In this document: positions 55,209 to 64,000 of the stretch, piece by piece
How positions within the stretch are numbered: position 1 is the stretch's first letter
Layout of the letters: each line of letters starts with the position of its first letter
Assembly (NCBI GenBank): GCA_016795205.1
Contig: JAEUHZ010000013.1
Span: forward strand, 20,867-84,866
Direction of reading: 5' to 3'
DNA length: 64,000 bases
Source of the DNA: Planctomycetota bacterium
GTDB lineage: Bacteria > Planctomycetota > UBA1135 > GCA-002686595
The notes under the pieces: generated by a model
The model's input: only the letters and a program-made list of their open reading frames with translations
Told to the model about the DNA's origin: nothing
The model's database searches: none
Translations under genes and position numbers: made by a program

Positions 55209-57410
55209 TTGAGCCGCCGGAGCTGGGTGCTGGGCCTGCTCCTCGCGGGCGCGACGATCGAGCACGCTTCAGCCGGCGAGCGCGACGTCCGCGAGCTGCT
55301 CGAGGGCGTGCGCACGCTCGGGAAGGCCGGCGTGCCGGGACGCGTCGCGGCCTTCGGGCCGGACTCGTTCGCCGTGATCGTGGGCGACGTCGGGGGCGGA
55401 GCGCGCGCTCCCGTCGTCGTCGCCGGGCGTGCGGGCCGAGCGCGCCTCGTCGCGTTCGGCCACGACGGCTACTTCGGCGAGGTGCTCGGCGAGGGCGATG
55501 GCTGGCGCCTCTTCGAGAACGCGCTGCGCTGGGCCGCGGATCGACCGAAGGGCCGGCTGCAGATCGGCGTGATCGACAGCGCGGCGTTCACCGCGGCGCT
55601 CGTGAAGCGCGGCCTGGCGGCCGAGAACGTGACGGCGCTCGAGCGGCTGGAGAAGACGCCCCCGCTCGACGTGCTGGTCGGCGATCTGAAGGAGTGGAGC
55701 GACGCGGACCTGGCGCGGATCGACCGCTTCCTCGATGGCGGCGGCGGCATCGTGGCCGGCGAGACGGGCTGGGGCTGGCAACAGCTCAACCCGGGCAAGC
55801 TCCTGCTGCGCGACAACGGCGGGAACCGCGTCGCGCGCCGCTTCGGCATCGCCTGGACGGACGGGACCGTGGAGCCCGGCGAGGGCGAGCGGTTCGTGGC
55901 CGATGCACGCGACCTCGCCTGGTGCCACGCGCCGTCCGCGCTCGACGCGCTGGCCGCGAAGTCGCCGCCCGCGGGCTTCGGTCCGCGCGAGGCGGCGATC
56001 GCGGCCTGGTCGGTCGCGCAGGCGGCGGCGCTGCTCCCCGAGGACGACAAGGCCTTCCGCCCGCGGCTATCGCGGCTGCTCTTGGGTCGCGCCCCCGTCG
56101 TGCCGAGCGCGGAGCAGCCGCTCGCGAAGGAGCGCGTGCTCGAGCGGCTGCAGCTCGCGATCGAATGCGACGCGGGTCTCGCCGCGCCGCCGACGAAGGC
56201 CGCGGCGCACCCGGCCGCGGCCGCGTTCCCCGGCGAGGTGCCGTCCAAGGCGCCGCGCGTGCAGCGCATCGTCGACGTGCCGCTCGGCGTGCCGCGCTGG
56301 CGCTCGACGGGCCTGTACGCCGCTCCGGGCGAGGTCGTCGAGGTCACGATCGCGCGCGCCGTCGCCGCCCGCGGCCTGCGGCTGCGCATCGGCTGCCACC
56401 AGGACGACATCGCGCACCACGACGCGTGGCGGCGCGCGCCGCGGATCACGCGCGAGGTCGCGCTCGACGTGGAGTCGGTCAAGGTCGCGAATCCGTTCGG
56501 AGGACTCGTCTACGTCGTCGTCCCGGGCCCGGGCGTGCCCGAGACGGTGCAGGTCAAGCTCAAGAACGTGGTCGAAGCGCCGCGCTTCACGCTCGGCACG
56601 ACGGAACCCAGCGCTTGGCGCGAGCGGATCCGCGCCTTGCACGGCCCGTGGGCGGAGCTGGAGACGGACCGCATCGTCCTCACGATCCCGTCGAGCGTCG
56701 CGCGGGCGATCGACGACCCGACCGCCGTGCTCGAGCGCTGGAACGTCGCGATGGATTCGGCCGCCGACCTGGCCGGTATCCCACGGAAGCGCCCCAGCCC
56801 CGAGCGCTTCGTCTCCGACGTGCAGATCAGCGCGGGCTACATGCACTCGGGCTACCCGATCATGGCGCACCTCGACGCGGCCGAGTTCGTCTCGAGTCCG
56901 GAACGCCTGTGCGTGGACGGCTGGGGACCCTTCCACGAGGTCGGCCACAACCACCAGGTCGGCGCCTGGACGTTCGAGGGCACGGGCGAGGTCACGTGCA
57001 ACCTGTTCACGCTCTACGCCCTGGAGGTCGCCTGCGGCAAGCAGCCGCAGGACGACCCGCGCTTCACCGCCGAGGCGCGCACGCAGCGCTGGAAGGAGCA
57101 GAAGGACCGCGGCGACGCGTTCGCGCGCTGGAAGAGCGATCCGTTCCTGGCGCTGCTCGTCTACGTCGACGTGCAGCAGGAGTTCGGCTGGGACCTCTAC
57201 AAGCGGGTGTTCCGCGAGTACGCCGCCATGCAGCGCTCCGAGCTGCCCGGGAACGACCTCGCGCGCCGTGACGAGTGGCTCGTGCGCGTGTCGCGCGCGG
57301 CCGGCAAGGACCTCGGCCCGCTGTTCACGTCGTGGGGCCTCGAGACGAGCCCCGAGGCGCGCAGGAGCCTCGGGGACCTCTCCGTCTGGCTGCCCGACGG
57401 GCGCCAGTGA
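55209..57410 (+). CDS. M60-family metallopeptidase with ThuA/GATase-like N-terminal domain, exported
   Basis: The 733-aa protein starts at TTG 55209, giving MSRRSWVLGLLLAGATIEHASA. This twin-arginine-type or Sec signal fits better than the upstream in-frame TTG at 55092. An N-terminal domain of about 300 residues resembles a ThuA/glutamine-amidotransferase-like fold (FGHDGYFG, DVLVGDLKEW, GGGGIVAGETGWGWQ). A beta domain (about 345-455) precedes the peptidase, whose gluzincin site is H576-E577-V-G-H580 with the third ligand probably E594 (HEVGHNH and TGEVT). M60 enzymes (enhancin, SslE) cut glycoproteins such as mucins. The same fold order occurs in animal TCAF proteins. Confidence 0.9.
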   Translation: MSRRSWVLGLLLAGATIEHASAGERDVRELLEGVRTLGKAGVPGRVAAFGPDSFAVIVGDVGGGARAPVVVAGRAGRARLVAFGHDGYFGEVLGEGDGWRLFENALRWAADRPKGRLQIGVIDSAAFTAALVKRGLAAENVTALERLEKTPPLDVLVGDLKEWSDADLARIDRFLDGGGGIVAGETGWGWQQLNPGKLLLRDNGGNRVARRFGIAWTDGTVEPGEGERFVADARDLAWCHAPSALDALAAKSPPAGFGPREAAIAAWSVAQAAALLPEDDKAFRPRLSRLLLGRAPVVPSAEQPLAKERVLERLQLAIECDAGLAAPPTKAAAHPAAAAFPGEVPSKAPRVQRIVDVPLGVPRWRSTGLYAAPGEVVEVTIARAVAARGLRLRIGCHQDDIAHHDAWRRAPRITREVALDVESVKVANPFGGLVYVVVPGPGVPETVQVKLKNVVEAPRFTLGTTEPSAWRERIRALHGPWAELETDRIVLTIPSSVARAIDDPTAVLERWNVAMDSAADLAGIPRKRPSPERFVSDVQISAGYMHSGYPIMAHLDAAEFVSSPERLCVDGWGPFHEVGHNHQVGAWTFEGTGEVTCNLFTLYALEVACGKQPQDDPRFTAEARTQRWKEQKDRGDAFARWKSDPFLALLVYVDVQQEFGWDLYKRVFREYAAMQRSELPGNDLARRDEWLVRVSRAAGKDLGPLFTSWGLETSPEARRSLGDLSVWLPDGRQ

Positions 57411-57413
57411 CGC

Positions 57414-58589
57414 TCACTTCGCCTCGGCCGGAGGTCGCGCGGCCCAGGCTCGCCAGACCTCGTCGAAGCTCTGCGGGGTCCAGCCCCAGATCTCCCGGAA
57501 CAGCCGGCGTTGGAGCCCTGGCAGGTCGCGTCCGCTGGGGACGCCCTGCTCGTCGAGCTGGCCTTTCACGCCACCCAGGAGCTGCGCCAGTCCCTCGGGC
57601 TGCGTGTCGAGCAGGAAGCGCACCATGGACCACACGGTGAAGAGCCCGTCGCGGTCGAGCGCGCCGACTTCCTTCTCGTAGAGGAGCTGCGCCAGCGACT
57701 TCGCGCGGCCGCGCGCCAGCATCTTGCGCGTCGCGTCGAACCAGTCCGCGGGGTACGTGGCGTCGCGGAAGCTGCCCTCCTCGCCCTCGTTCGTCGTGGC
57801 GCGCGGGTCGATCTCCTTCTCCAGGCACAAGGCCAGGCCCTCGTCGAGCCACAACGGCGGGTCGTAGGAGAAGTGCTTGTACGCGCTGAAGAACAAGTGG
57901 GAGAGGTTGTGCGCGATGTGCGGGAAGAGCCACTTGTCCTGGCGCAGATCGGCATCCTCGCAGGGCAGCGACGCGTGCATCTTGTGCAGGCCCGGGAAGT
58001 GCCAGCGCAGAGCGTTCGTCACCTGCGCGCCGCTGAACTCCTTCGTGAACAGGTGGTGCGTCGTACGGTTCGCATGGAGCGAGACCTCGAACTTGTCCTT
58101 CTCGCCCAGGAACGGCCCGGCGCCCATGAACGGGCCGTCGGCCTGGCGCTCGGCGGGGAAGTCGGCGTCGGTCACGCGCAGGATCTCCTGGAAGCGCGCG
58201 TAGACGTCCTCGCCCTTCATCGCGATCAAGTGCAGGCGCAGCCAGGGGTCGAGCCGCTTCACCTCCCTGGGCACCGCGGGCAGCTTCTCGCGCAGCCGCG
58301 CGAGCTCGGCGTCCACGCGCGGACGGTCCTCGAGGTCGACCCTCTGATCGGGGAGCGACGAGGCCCAGCGGATGTGCGCCGTCTCCAGGAAGAGCCACTG
58401 CGACGCCGGCAGCGAGGCCGCGAACTCGACGCTCGTCTTGGTCCCGATCGGCATCGGCCCGTGCGATACGACCCCCGCGGCCGCCATGAGCGCGGGGTCG
58501 TTCTTGCACCACGGGCAGGTCTGGACCTTCGATTTCTGAGGGCCCGGCACGAGCACGGCGACGGCCGCGACGAGGACGGCGAGGCTCAT
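57414..58589 (-). CDS. Secreted gluzincin-like protein with HNxxH in place of HExxH
   Basis: The 391-aa protein has a signal peptide (SLAVLVAAVAVLVPG), then CPWCKNDPALMAAAGVVSHGP, a motif recurrent in planctomycete secreted proteins. A predicted metallopeptidase core follows. The helix that should read HExxH is H227-N-L-S-H231 (AHNLSHLFF), and a downstream WLDEGLA (E250) gives the usual third ligand context. The catalytic Glu is thus replaced by Asn, so it is probably inactive as a peptidase. It converges with the M60 gene with only 3 nt between. TATCGT (58596-58601) lies 6 nt before the ATG. Confidence 0.75.
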   Translation of the reverse strand: MSLAVLVAAVAVLVPGPQKSKVQTCPWCKNDPALMAAAGVVSHGPMPIGTKTSVEFAASLPASQWLFLETAHIRWASSLPDQRVDLEDRPRVDAELARLREKLPAVPREVKRLDPWLRLHLIAMKGEDVYARFQEILRVTDADFPAERQADGPFMGAGPFLGEKDKFEVSLHANRTTHHLFTKEFSGAQVTNALRWHFPGLHKMHASLPCEDADLRQDKWLFPHIAHNLSHLFFSAYKHFSYDPPLWLDEGLALCLEKEIDPRATTNEGEEGSFRDATYPADWFDATRKMLARGRAKSLAQLLYEKEVGALDRDGLFTVWSMVRFLLDTQPEGLAQLLGGVKGQLDEQGVPSGRDLPGLQRRLFREIWGWTPQSFDEVWRAWAARPPAEAK

Positions 58590-58595
58590 GCCGCC

Positions 58596-58601
58596 ACGAT
58601 A
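58596..58601 (-). promoter_or_regulatory. -10 hexamer TATCGT, leaderless type
   Basis: TATCGT on the minus strand ends 6 nt before the ATG at 58589, the spacing at which transcription would start on the start codon. Confidence 0.5.
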
Positions 58602-58677
58602 GCGCCGGGCGGACCTGCGTGGCGCGGGATCCACCCTCTGGCGCGCCGGGGCGGGCGAGCGCAGTCTCTTTGGCCCC

Positions 58678-59508
58678 GTGCGCGACGAGATCCAGGAGCA
58701 CAACGCGACCATCGAGGACCGCCACTGGTGGTTCGTGGCGCGCCGGCGGATCCTGGCCGCCTTGGTGGCCGAGATCGCGGGCGGCCGCCGCCTGCGCATC
58801 GTCGACGTGGGCTGCAGCACGGGCGGCAACGCGGGCTCGCTCTCCGCGGCGCACGACGTGACCGGCTTCGACGCCTCCGGAACCGCGATCCGCATCGCGC
58901 GCAAGCGCTTCCCGGCCGCGCGTTTCGAGGTCGCGGCCGGCCTCGACGCGCCGGTCGCGGCGGCACGCGGCGCGGACCTCGTGCTGCTCATGGACGTGAT
59001 CGAGCACGTCGAGGACGACTTCCGCTTCCTGAGCTCGTTCGCCGCCGCGCTGCGGCCCGACGCGCACCTGCTCGTGACCGTGCCGGCGCACCCCGAGCTG
59101 TGGAGCGCGCACGACGTCGCCAGCGGACATTGGCGCCGCTACACGCTGGAGCGCCTCGAGCGCGTGTGGCGCGACCTGCCGCTCGAGCCGCGGCTCGTGA
59201 CGCACTGCAACGCGCTGCTCGCCCCGCTCGTGCGCACGGCGCGGAAGCTGCGGCGGCGCAAGCCGCCGGTGCATGGAACGGGCGCGGACCTCGCCGTCCC
59301 GCGCACGCCCGTGAACGCGCTCCTGCGCTGGACGTTCGAGCGCGAGTCCGGCCCGCTCGTGAGCGCGCTGCGCCGCGGCGGCGACGCGCCCTACCGCGAC
59401 GGGATCAGCCTGCTTGCGATCCTGCGGCGCCGCGGCGGCGCGTGCGCCGTGATCGACAGGCCCGCCGACGTGCCGCGCGACGAGCACCGGCCGGAACCCG
59501 CGCGCTGA
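58678..59508 (+). CDS. Class I SAM-dependent methyltransferase
   Basis: The 276-aa protein has the SAM-binding motif I (RIVDVGCSTGGNAG, about residues 39-52), an acidic motif II (TGFDAS), and motif III-like LVLLMDVIEHVEDD. The EDRHWWFVARRRIL block before the SAM fold is typical of methyltransferases that follow glycosyltransferase genes. The C-terminal 90 residues are basic and may bind membrane. The substrate is unknown. It starts at GTG. Confidence 0.85.
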   Translation: MRDEIQEHNATIEDRHWWFVARRRILAALVAEIAGGRRLRIVDVGCSTGGNAGSLSAAHDVTGFDASGTAIRIARKRFPAARFEVAAGLDAPVAAARGADLVLLMDVIEHVEDDFRFLSSFAAALRPDAHLLVTVPAHPELWSAHDVASGHWRRYTLERLERVWRDLPLEPRLVTHCNALLAPLVRTARKLRRRKPPVHGTGADLAVPRTPVNALLRWTFERESGPLVSALRRGGDAPYRDGISLLAILRRRGGACAVIDRPADVPRDEHRPEPAR

Positions 59509-59613
59509 ACGCGCGCCGTCAGATCGCGCCCCGAGCACGGGCCCGGTCGGATTCCGCGGCCAGCGGAGGGACCATCCTCCGCCCGGGGCTGGCCGCGCGG
59601 TCTCGCGGCCGCC

Positions 59614-60138
59614 ATGCTGCGCGGCATGGCGCGAGCGCCCGCACCCGCTGCTCAGGGCATGCCGCCCTTCCAGAAGGTCGTGCTCGTGCTCGTCGCGCTG
59701 ACGCTCGTCGTGTCGGTCGCCGCGCGCATGCTCGTCGGAGAGCCATCGCGACCCGCGCCGAATCCGATGCCCGAGGGCGCGCGCAGCTTCGCGGCTCAGA
59801 CGACGGAGCACGCTCCGGTCGAGGCCGAAGGCTGGCAAGCACTCCTGCCCGCTGTCACGGAAGCCAGCCTCTTCGGGCTGATCGGGTTCGCCCTGGGCTA
59901 CACGAGCCGCAAGGCGCTCAAGCTGCTCCTGATCCTGATCGCGGTCGCCTTCCTCGCCGTGCAGGTCCTCGTCGCGCGCGGCGATCTCACGGTCGACTGG
60001 GGTGGCGCGGTGCGGGCGATCCAAGCCTGGATCCTGAATCTCCAGGCCGACGTGCCGATCATGGAATTCCTGCGGACGCGCATTCCGACCGCGATCGCGT
60101 TCGTGGCCTGCTGGCTCGTCGGATTCCGGCGCGGATGA
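59614..60138 (+). CDS. FUN14-family membrane protein
   Basis: The 174-aa protein has an N-terminal membrane helix (about residues 22-40), then the FUN14 core from about residue 82: ASLFGLIGFALGYTSRKALKLLLILIAVAFLAVQVLVARG, and a final helix ending VACWLVGFRRG. FUN14 proteins are best known as mitochondrial mitophagy receptors. The role in bacteria is unknown. An internal ATG at 59626 is also possible. It leads a likely run with the sigma factor gene 46 nt downstream. Confidence 0.75.
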   Translation: MLRGMARAPAPAAQGMPPFQKVVLVLVALTLVVSVAARMLVGEPSRPAPNPMPEGARSFAAQTTEHAPVEAEGWQALLPAVTEASLFGLIGFALGYTSRKALKLLLILIAVAFLAVQVLVARGDLTVDWGGAVRAIQAWILNLQADVPIMEFLRTRIPTAIAFVACWLVGFRRG

Positions 60139-60184
60139 GCGGCGGTAGTTGGCGCCGCGCGAGCTTCCCTGCGATGCTCGCGGC

Positions 60185-60775
60185 ATGAGCGGCACGGCGC
60201 GGAGGCTGATCGACACGATCGACGCGGGTGGCGACGCCGCGCGCCAGGCGGCCGCGGACCTGCTGCCGCTCGTGTACGACGAGCTGCGAGCTCTGGCGCG
60301 CGCGCGCCTCGCGCGCGAAGGCGCGCCGCAGACCTTGCAGGCGACCGCGCTGGTCCATGAAGCCTGGCTGCGGCTCGTCGGACCCGAGGACCCGGGCTGG
60401 AAGGGCCGCGGCCACTTCTTCGGGGCAGCGGCGCGTGCGATGCGGCATGTGCTCGTCGACCGAGCCCGGGCGCGCGGGCGTGACAAGCGCGGCGGTGGCG
60501 CGCAGCGCGTGACGCTCGACGCAGCGGCGGTCGTGAGCGCCGAGCCAGACGGCGACGTGCTGGCCCTCGACGAGGCGCTCACCCGGCTGGAGGCGCACGA
60601 TCCCCGCAAGGCCGAGGTCGTGCTGTTGCGCCATTTCGCCGGGCTGGAGCTGGACGAGACCGCCGCCGCCCTGGGCGTCTCGGCGAGCACCGTGAAGGCC
60701 GACTGGGCCTACGCCCGGGCCTGGCTCCTGCGCGAACTGGAGCGCGGGACCCACGATCCGCGCGCATCCGGCTAA
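60185..60775 (+). CDS. ECF sigma factor (PF07638 type)
   Basis: The 196-aa protein has region 2 with the hallmark TLQATALVHEAWLRLV, then FFGAAARAMRHVLVDRARARGRDKRG, and region 4 with LDETAAALGVSASTVKADWAYARAWL. Sigma factors of this group are largely confined to Planctomycetota and near relatives and are frequently encoded near Ser/Thr kinases, which may modify them in place of anti-sigma factors. A Ser/Thr kinase gene is close by (62434-64000) on the other strand. The next gene encodes a secreted protein starting 22 nt downstream. Confidence 0.92.
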   Translation: MSGTARRLIDTIDAGGDAARQAAADLLPLVYDELRALARARLAREGAPQTLQATALVHEAWLRLVGPEDPGWKGRGHFFGAAARAMRHVLVDRARARGRDKRGGGAQRVTLDAAAVVSAEPDGDVLALDEALTRLEAHDPRKAEVVLLRHFAGLELDETAAALGVSASTVKADWAYARAWLLRELERGTHDPRASG

Positions 60776-60797
60776 GCTCGTGCTGGAGACCGTGCCC

Positions 60798-62426
60798 ATG
60801 CTGCGACCCTTGACCCTGCTGGCCCTCGCCGCCCCTCCCGCTTGGCCCCAGTGCGGGACGAGCGGTGTCGACCTCGTCGTGGCGGACCTCACGGCGATCA
60901 CCGTGTTCTCGACCAGCGGTGGGGTCACTGCGCTGATGCCCGGCGTGGCGATCTGCAACCTGGGCACGGCCCCGGCGAGCTGGTCGGCGACGTCGGCCGC
61001 ACATCCAGCCGTGCTCTTCACGCTCTACCGCTACGCGACCGACGGCGGCCGCGGGCGATTCGAGGCGCTCGGACAGTCCTGGGTGCACCACCAGTCCAGC
61101 GCGCTGCAGCAAGCCCTGTGCTGCGTCTGCACGCCGGGTGCTCTCCAGCAGCTCGGCGCGGGCTGCTCGACGACATCGAGCGCGTCGGCGGTCGGCCAGC
61201 AGAGCCAGCTCGGCCTGCGGGTCTCGGTCGACCCGCAGACGGGCGCATTCGACTGGCCGCTCTCGGCCCCGCCGCCCGCCGGCAGCGCGGACCGGCGCCT
61301 GCAGGTCGCGAGCGCCGACCTGGCCGTGCCCAACGCGCGCTACTTCCTCGAGGCTCAGGTCGTGTCGGGCGACGACGCCGCGTCGGGCCAGCGCGCCAAC
61401 AACGCCTCGTACCGCGAGGTCCTGGTGGGCGCCGGACCCGTGTTCACCTACGTCGGCGCGACGGTCGTGGGCCAGCCGGCGGTCACGGTCTGGCCGGCGC
61501 TCGATCCGAACGCCGCGGTCGTCACGAGCACGGTCCCGGGCGAGGGGGGCACGCTACGGCTGGGATACGCGGTCACGGACGTGGGCGATGGCTGGCACGC
61601 CTACGAGTACGTCCTCCACGATCTCGACTCGCTGGCTGGAGCGCGCTCGTTCGCGATCGCGATCCCGCCCGGCGTGCAGGTGCGCGGGCTCGGCTTCGTG
61701 GGCGCCGCGACGCACAGCGGCGACCCGGTCGACGACGCACCCTGGGCCGCGAGCCTCGCGGGCGGGATCCTGACCTTCGCCACGGACGGCCACGCCGTGC
61801 AGCCCCTCGCGAACGGCCTGCGCGCCGGCTCCGCGTTCACGCTGCGCTTCGAGGCCAGCGCGCCACCGCAACCCGGCCCGATCCTCGTGTCGCGCTTCCG
61901 CCCCGGCACGCCCGATGCGTGGATCGTGAACGCGCTCGCACCTGCGCCTGTGGGTCCGGGCGCCTTCTGCTTCGGGGACGGCAGCGGCGCCGCGTGCCCG
62001 TGCGCCAACACGAGCGCCGTCGGCGCGGGCGAGGGTTGTCGCAACTCGCTCGGCAGCGGTGCGCGACTGGCACGTTCCGGCCTGCCTTCCGTCTCGAACG
62101 ACACGTTCATGTTGCACGGCAGCGGGATGCCGAACTCGAGCGTGCTCTACTTCCAAGGCACCAGCGCCGCCGGTGGCGGCGCGGGCACGATCTTCGGCGA
62201 CGGGCTGCGCTGCGCCGCGGGCTCGGTCGTGCGGCTCGGCACGACGACGAACCTGGACGGGGCTTCCTCGCACCCGGGGCCGGGGAGCCTGCCCGTCTCC
62301 GTCGCGGGGCTGGTGACCGCCGGCGCGACGCACGTGTACCAGGTCTGGTACCGCAACGCCGCCGCGTTCTGCACGGCGAGCACGTTCAATCTCTCGAACG
62401 GGATCGCGGCGACCTGGGTGCCGTGA
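60798..62426 (+). CDS. Secreted protein with six-Cys C-terminal module
   Basis: The 542-aa product has a signal peptide (MLRPLTLLALAAPPAWP), an N-terminal part with CARDB-like beta segments (DLVVADLTAITV and CNLGTAPASWSAT), a cysteine-rich stretch CCVCTPG, and a second beta domain to about residue 385. The module (about 390-542) starts FCFGDGS and ends FCTASTFNLSNG, with all six cysteines. It follows the ECF gene by 22 nt, so it may be part of what that sigma factor controls or be transcribed with it. The function is unknown. Confidence 0.82.
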   Translation: MLRPLTLLALAAPPAWPQCGTSGVDLVVADLTAITVFSTSGGVTALMPGVAICNLGTAPASWSATSAAHPAVLFTLYRYATDGGRGRFEALGQSWVHHQSSALQQALCCVCTPGALQQLGAGCSTTSSASAVGQQSQLGLRVSVDPQTGAFDWPLSAPPPAGSADRRLQVASADLAVPNARYFLEAQVVSGDDAASGQRANNASYREVLVGAGPVFTYVGATVVGQPAVTVWPALDPNAAVVTSTVPGEGGTLRLGYAVTDVGDGWHAYEYVLHDLDSLAGARSFAIAIPPGVQVRGLGFVGAATHSGDPVDDAPWAASLAGGILTFATDGHAVQPLANGLRAGSAFTLRFEASAPPQPGPILVSRFRPGTPDAWIVNALAPAPVGPGAFCFGDGSGAACPCANTSAVGAGEGCRNSLGSGARLARSGLPSVSNDTFMLHGSGMPNSSVLYFQGTSAAGGGAGTIFGDGLRCAAGSVVRLGTTTNLDGASSHPGPGSLPVSVAGLVTAGATHVYQVWYRNAAAFCTASTFNLSNGIAATWVP

Positions 62427-62433
62427 CGCGGCG

Positions 62434-64000
<1,567 letters not shown>

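Overview
The window is about 64 kb of very GC-rich bacterial chromosome with dense, short-spaced genes. The gene content points to a planctomycete-like bacterium: transmembrane Ser/Thr kinases with TPR arrays, two sigma factors of types typical of Planctomycetota, a DUF1501/DUF1800 secreted pair, a CPWCKNDP-type secreted protein, and three exported proteins that share a cysteine-rich C-terminal module (CFGDGS...CPC...FCTA.TFNL.N). The lineage call is inference from gene families only. There is no rRNA, CRISPR array, insertion sequence or phage block. One tRNA gene is present.

Layout. 117-3452: Ser/Thr kinase with TPRs. 3460-9807 (minus): a housekeeping operon aroF-tpiA-secG-pyrE-yicC-gmk-coaC-(membrane protein)-coaB. 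9941-13576 (plus): HD nucleotidase, carboxypeptidase-regulatory-like protein, GT-C membrane protein. 13718-21736 (minus): a complete kdp potassium-uptake operon, (33-aa membrane peptide)-kdpF-A-B-C-D-E. 21921-23976 (minus): GT-C protein and DUF2007 protein. 24115-30049 (plus): etfB-etfA, GT-C/TPR fusion, pterin dehydratase, YceH, and a one-domain voltage-gated cation channel. 30060-37426: XdhC, a fused FAD monooxygenase/OYE reductase, DUF1501-DUF1800, a radical SAM protein and a thioesterase. 37489-43685 (minus): tRNA-Val, sigma factor, ligA-cdd-DUF669, dipeptidase, lipoprotein. 43872-44190: a broken amidohydrolase. 44414-46977: a sigma-54-type promoter, a receiver-only regulator, groES-groEL and a strong hairpin. 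47036-53413 (minus): a nuclease-like protein, a Dabb protein, a large repeat-bearing secreted protein, an ATP-grasp enzyme and a membrane protein. 53529-62426: secreted proteins (choice-of-anchor E type, M60 metallopeptidase, pseudo-gluzincin), a methyltransferase, FUN14, an ECF sigma factor and a third module-bearing secreted protein. 62434-64000: a second Ser/Thr kinase cut by the right edge.

How it works together. Most of the window is core metabolism (CoA, pyrimidine, aromatic amino acid and nucleotide synthesis, electron-transfer flavoprotein, K+ uptake, chaperonin). The less ordinary part lies right of about 43 kb, where exported proteins, signalling genes and odd one-off genes are mixed. 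Several start codons lie 6-10 nt behind a TAnnnT hexamer, which suggests leaderless transcription is common here.

No gene-free gap exceeds about 300 nt. The largest are 38421-38701, 44191-44413, 50813-51027 and 52270-52525. I see no convincing gene in the first three, and only a doubtful small frame in the last. Positions 1-116 are intergenic.
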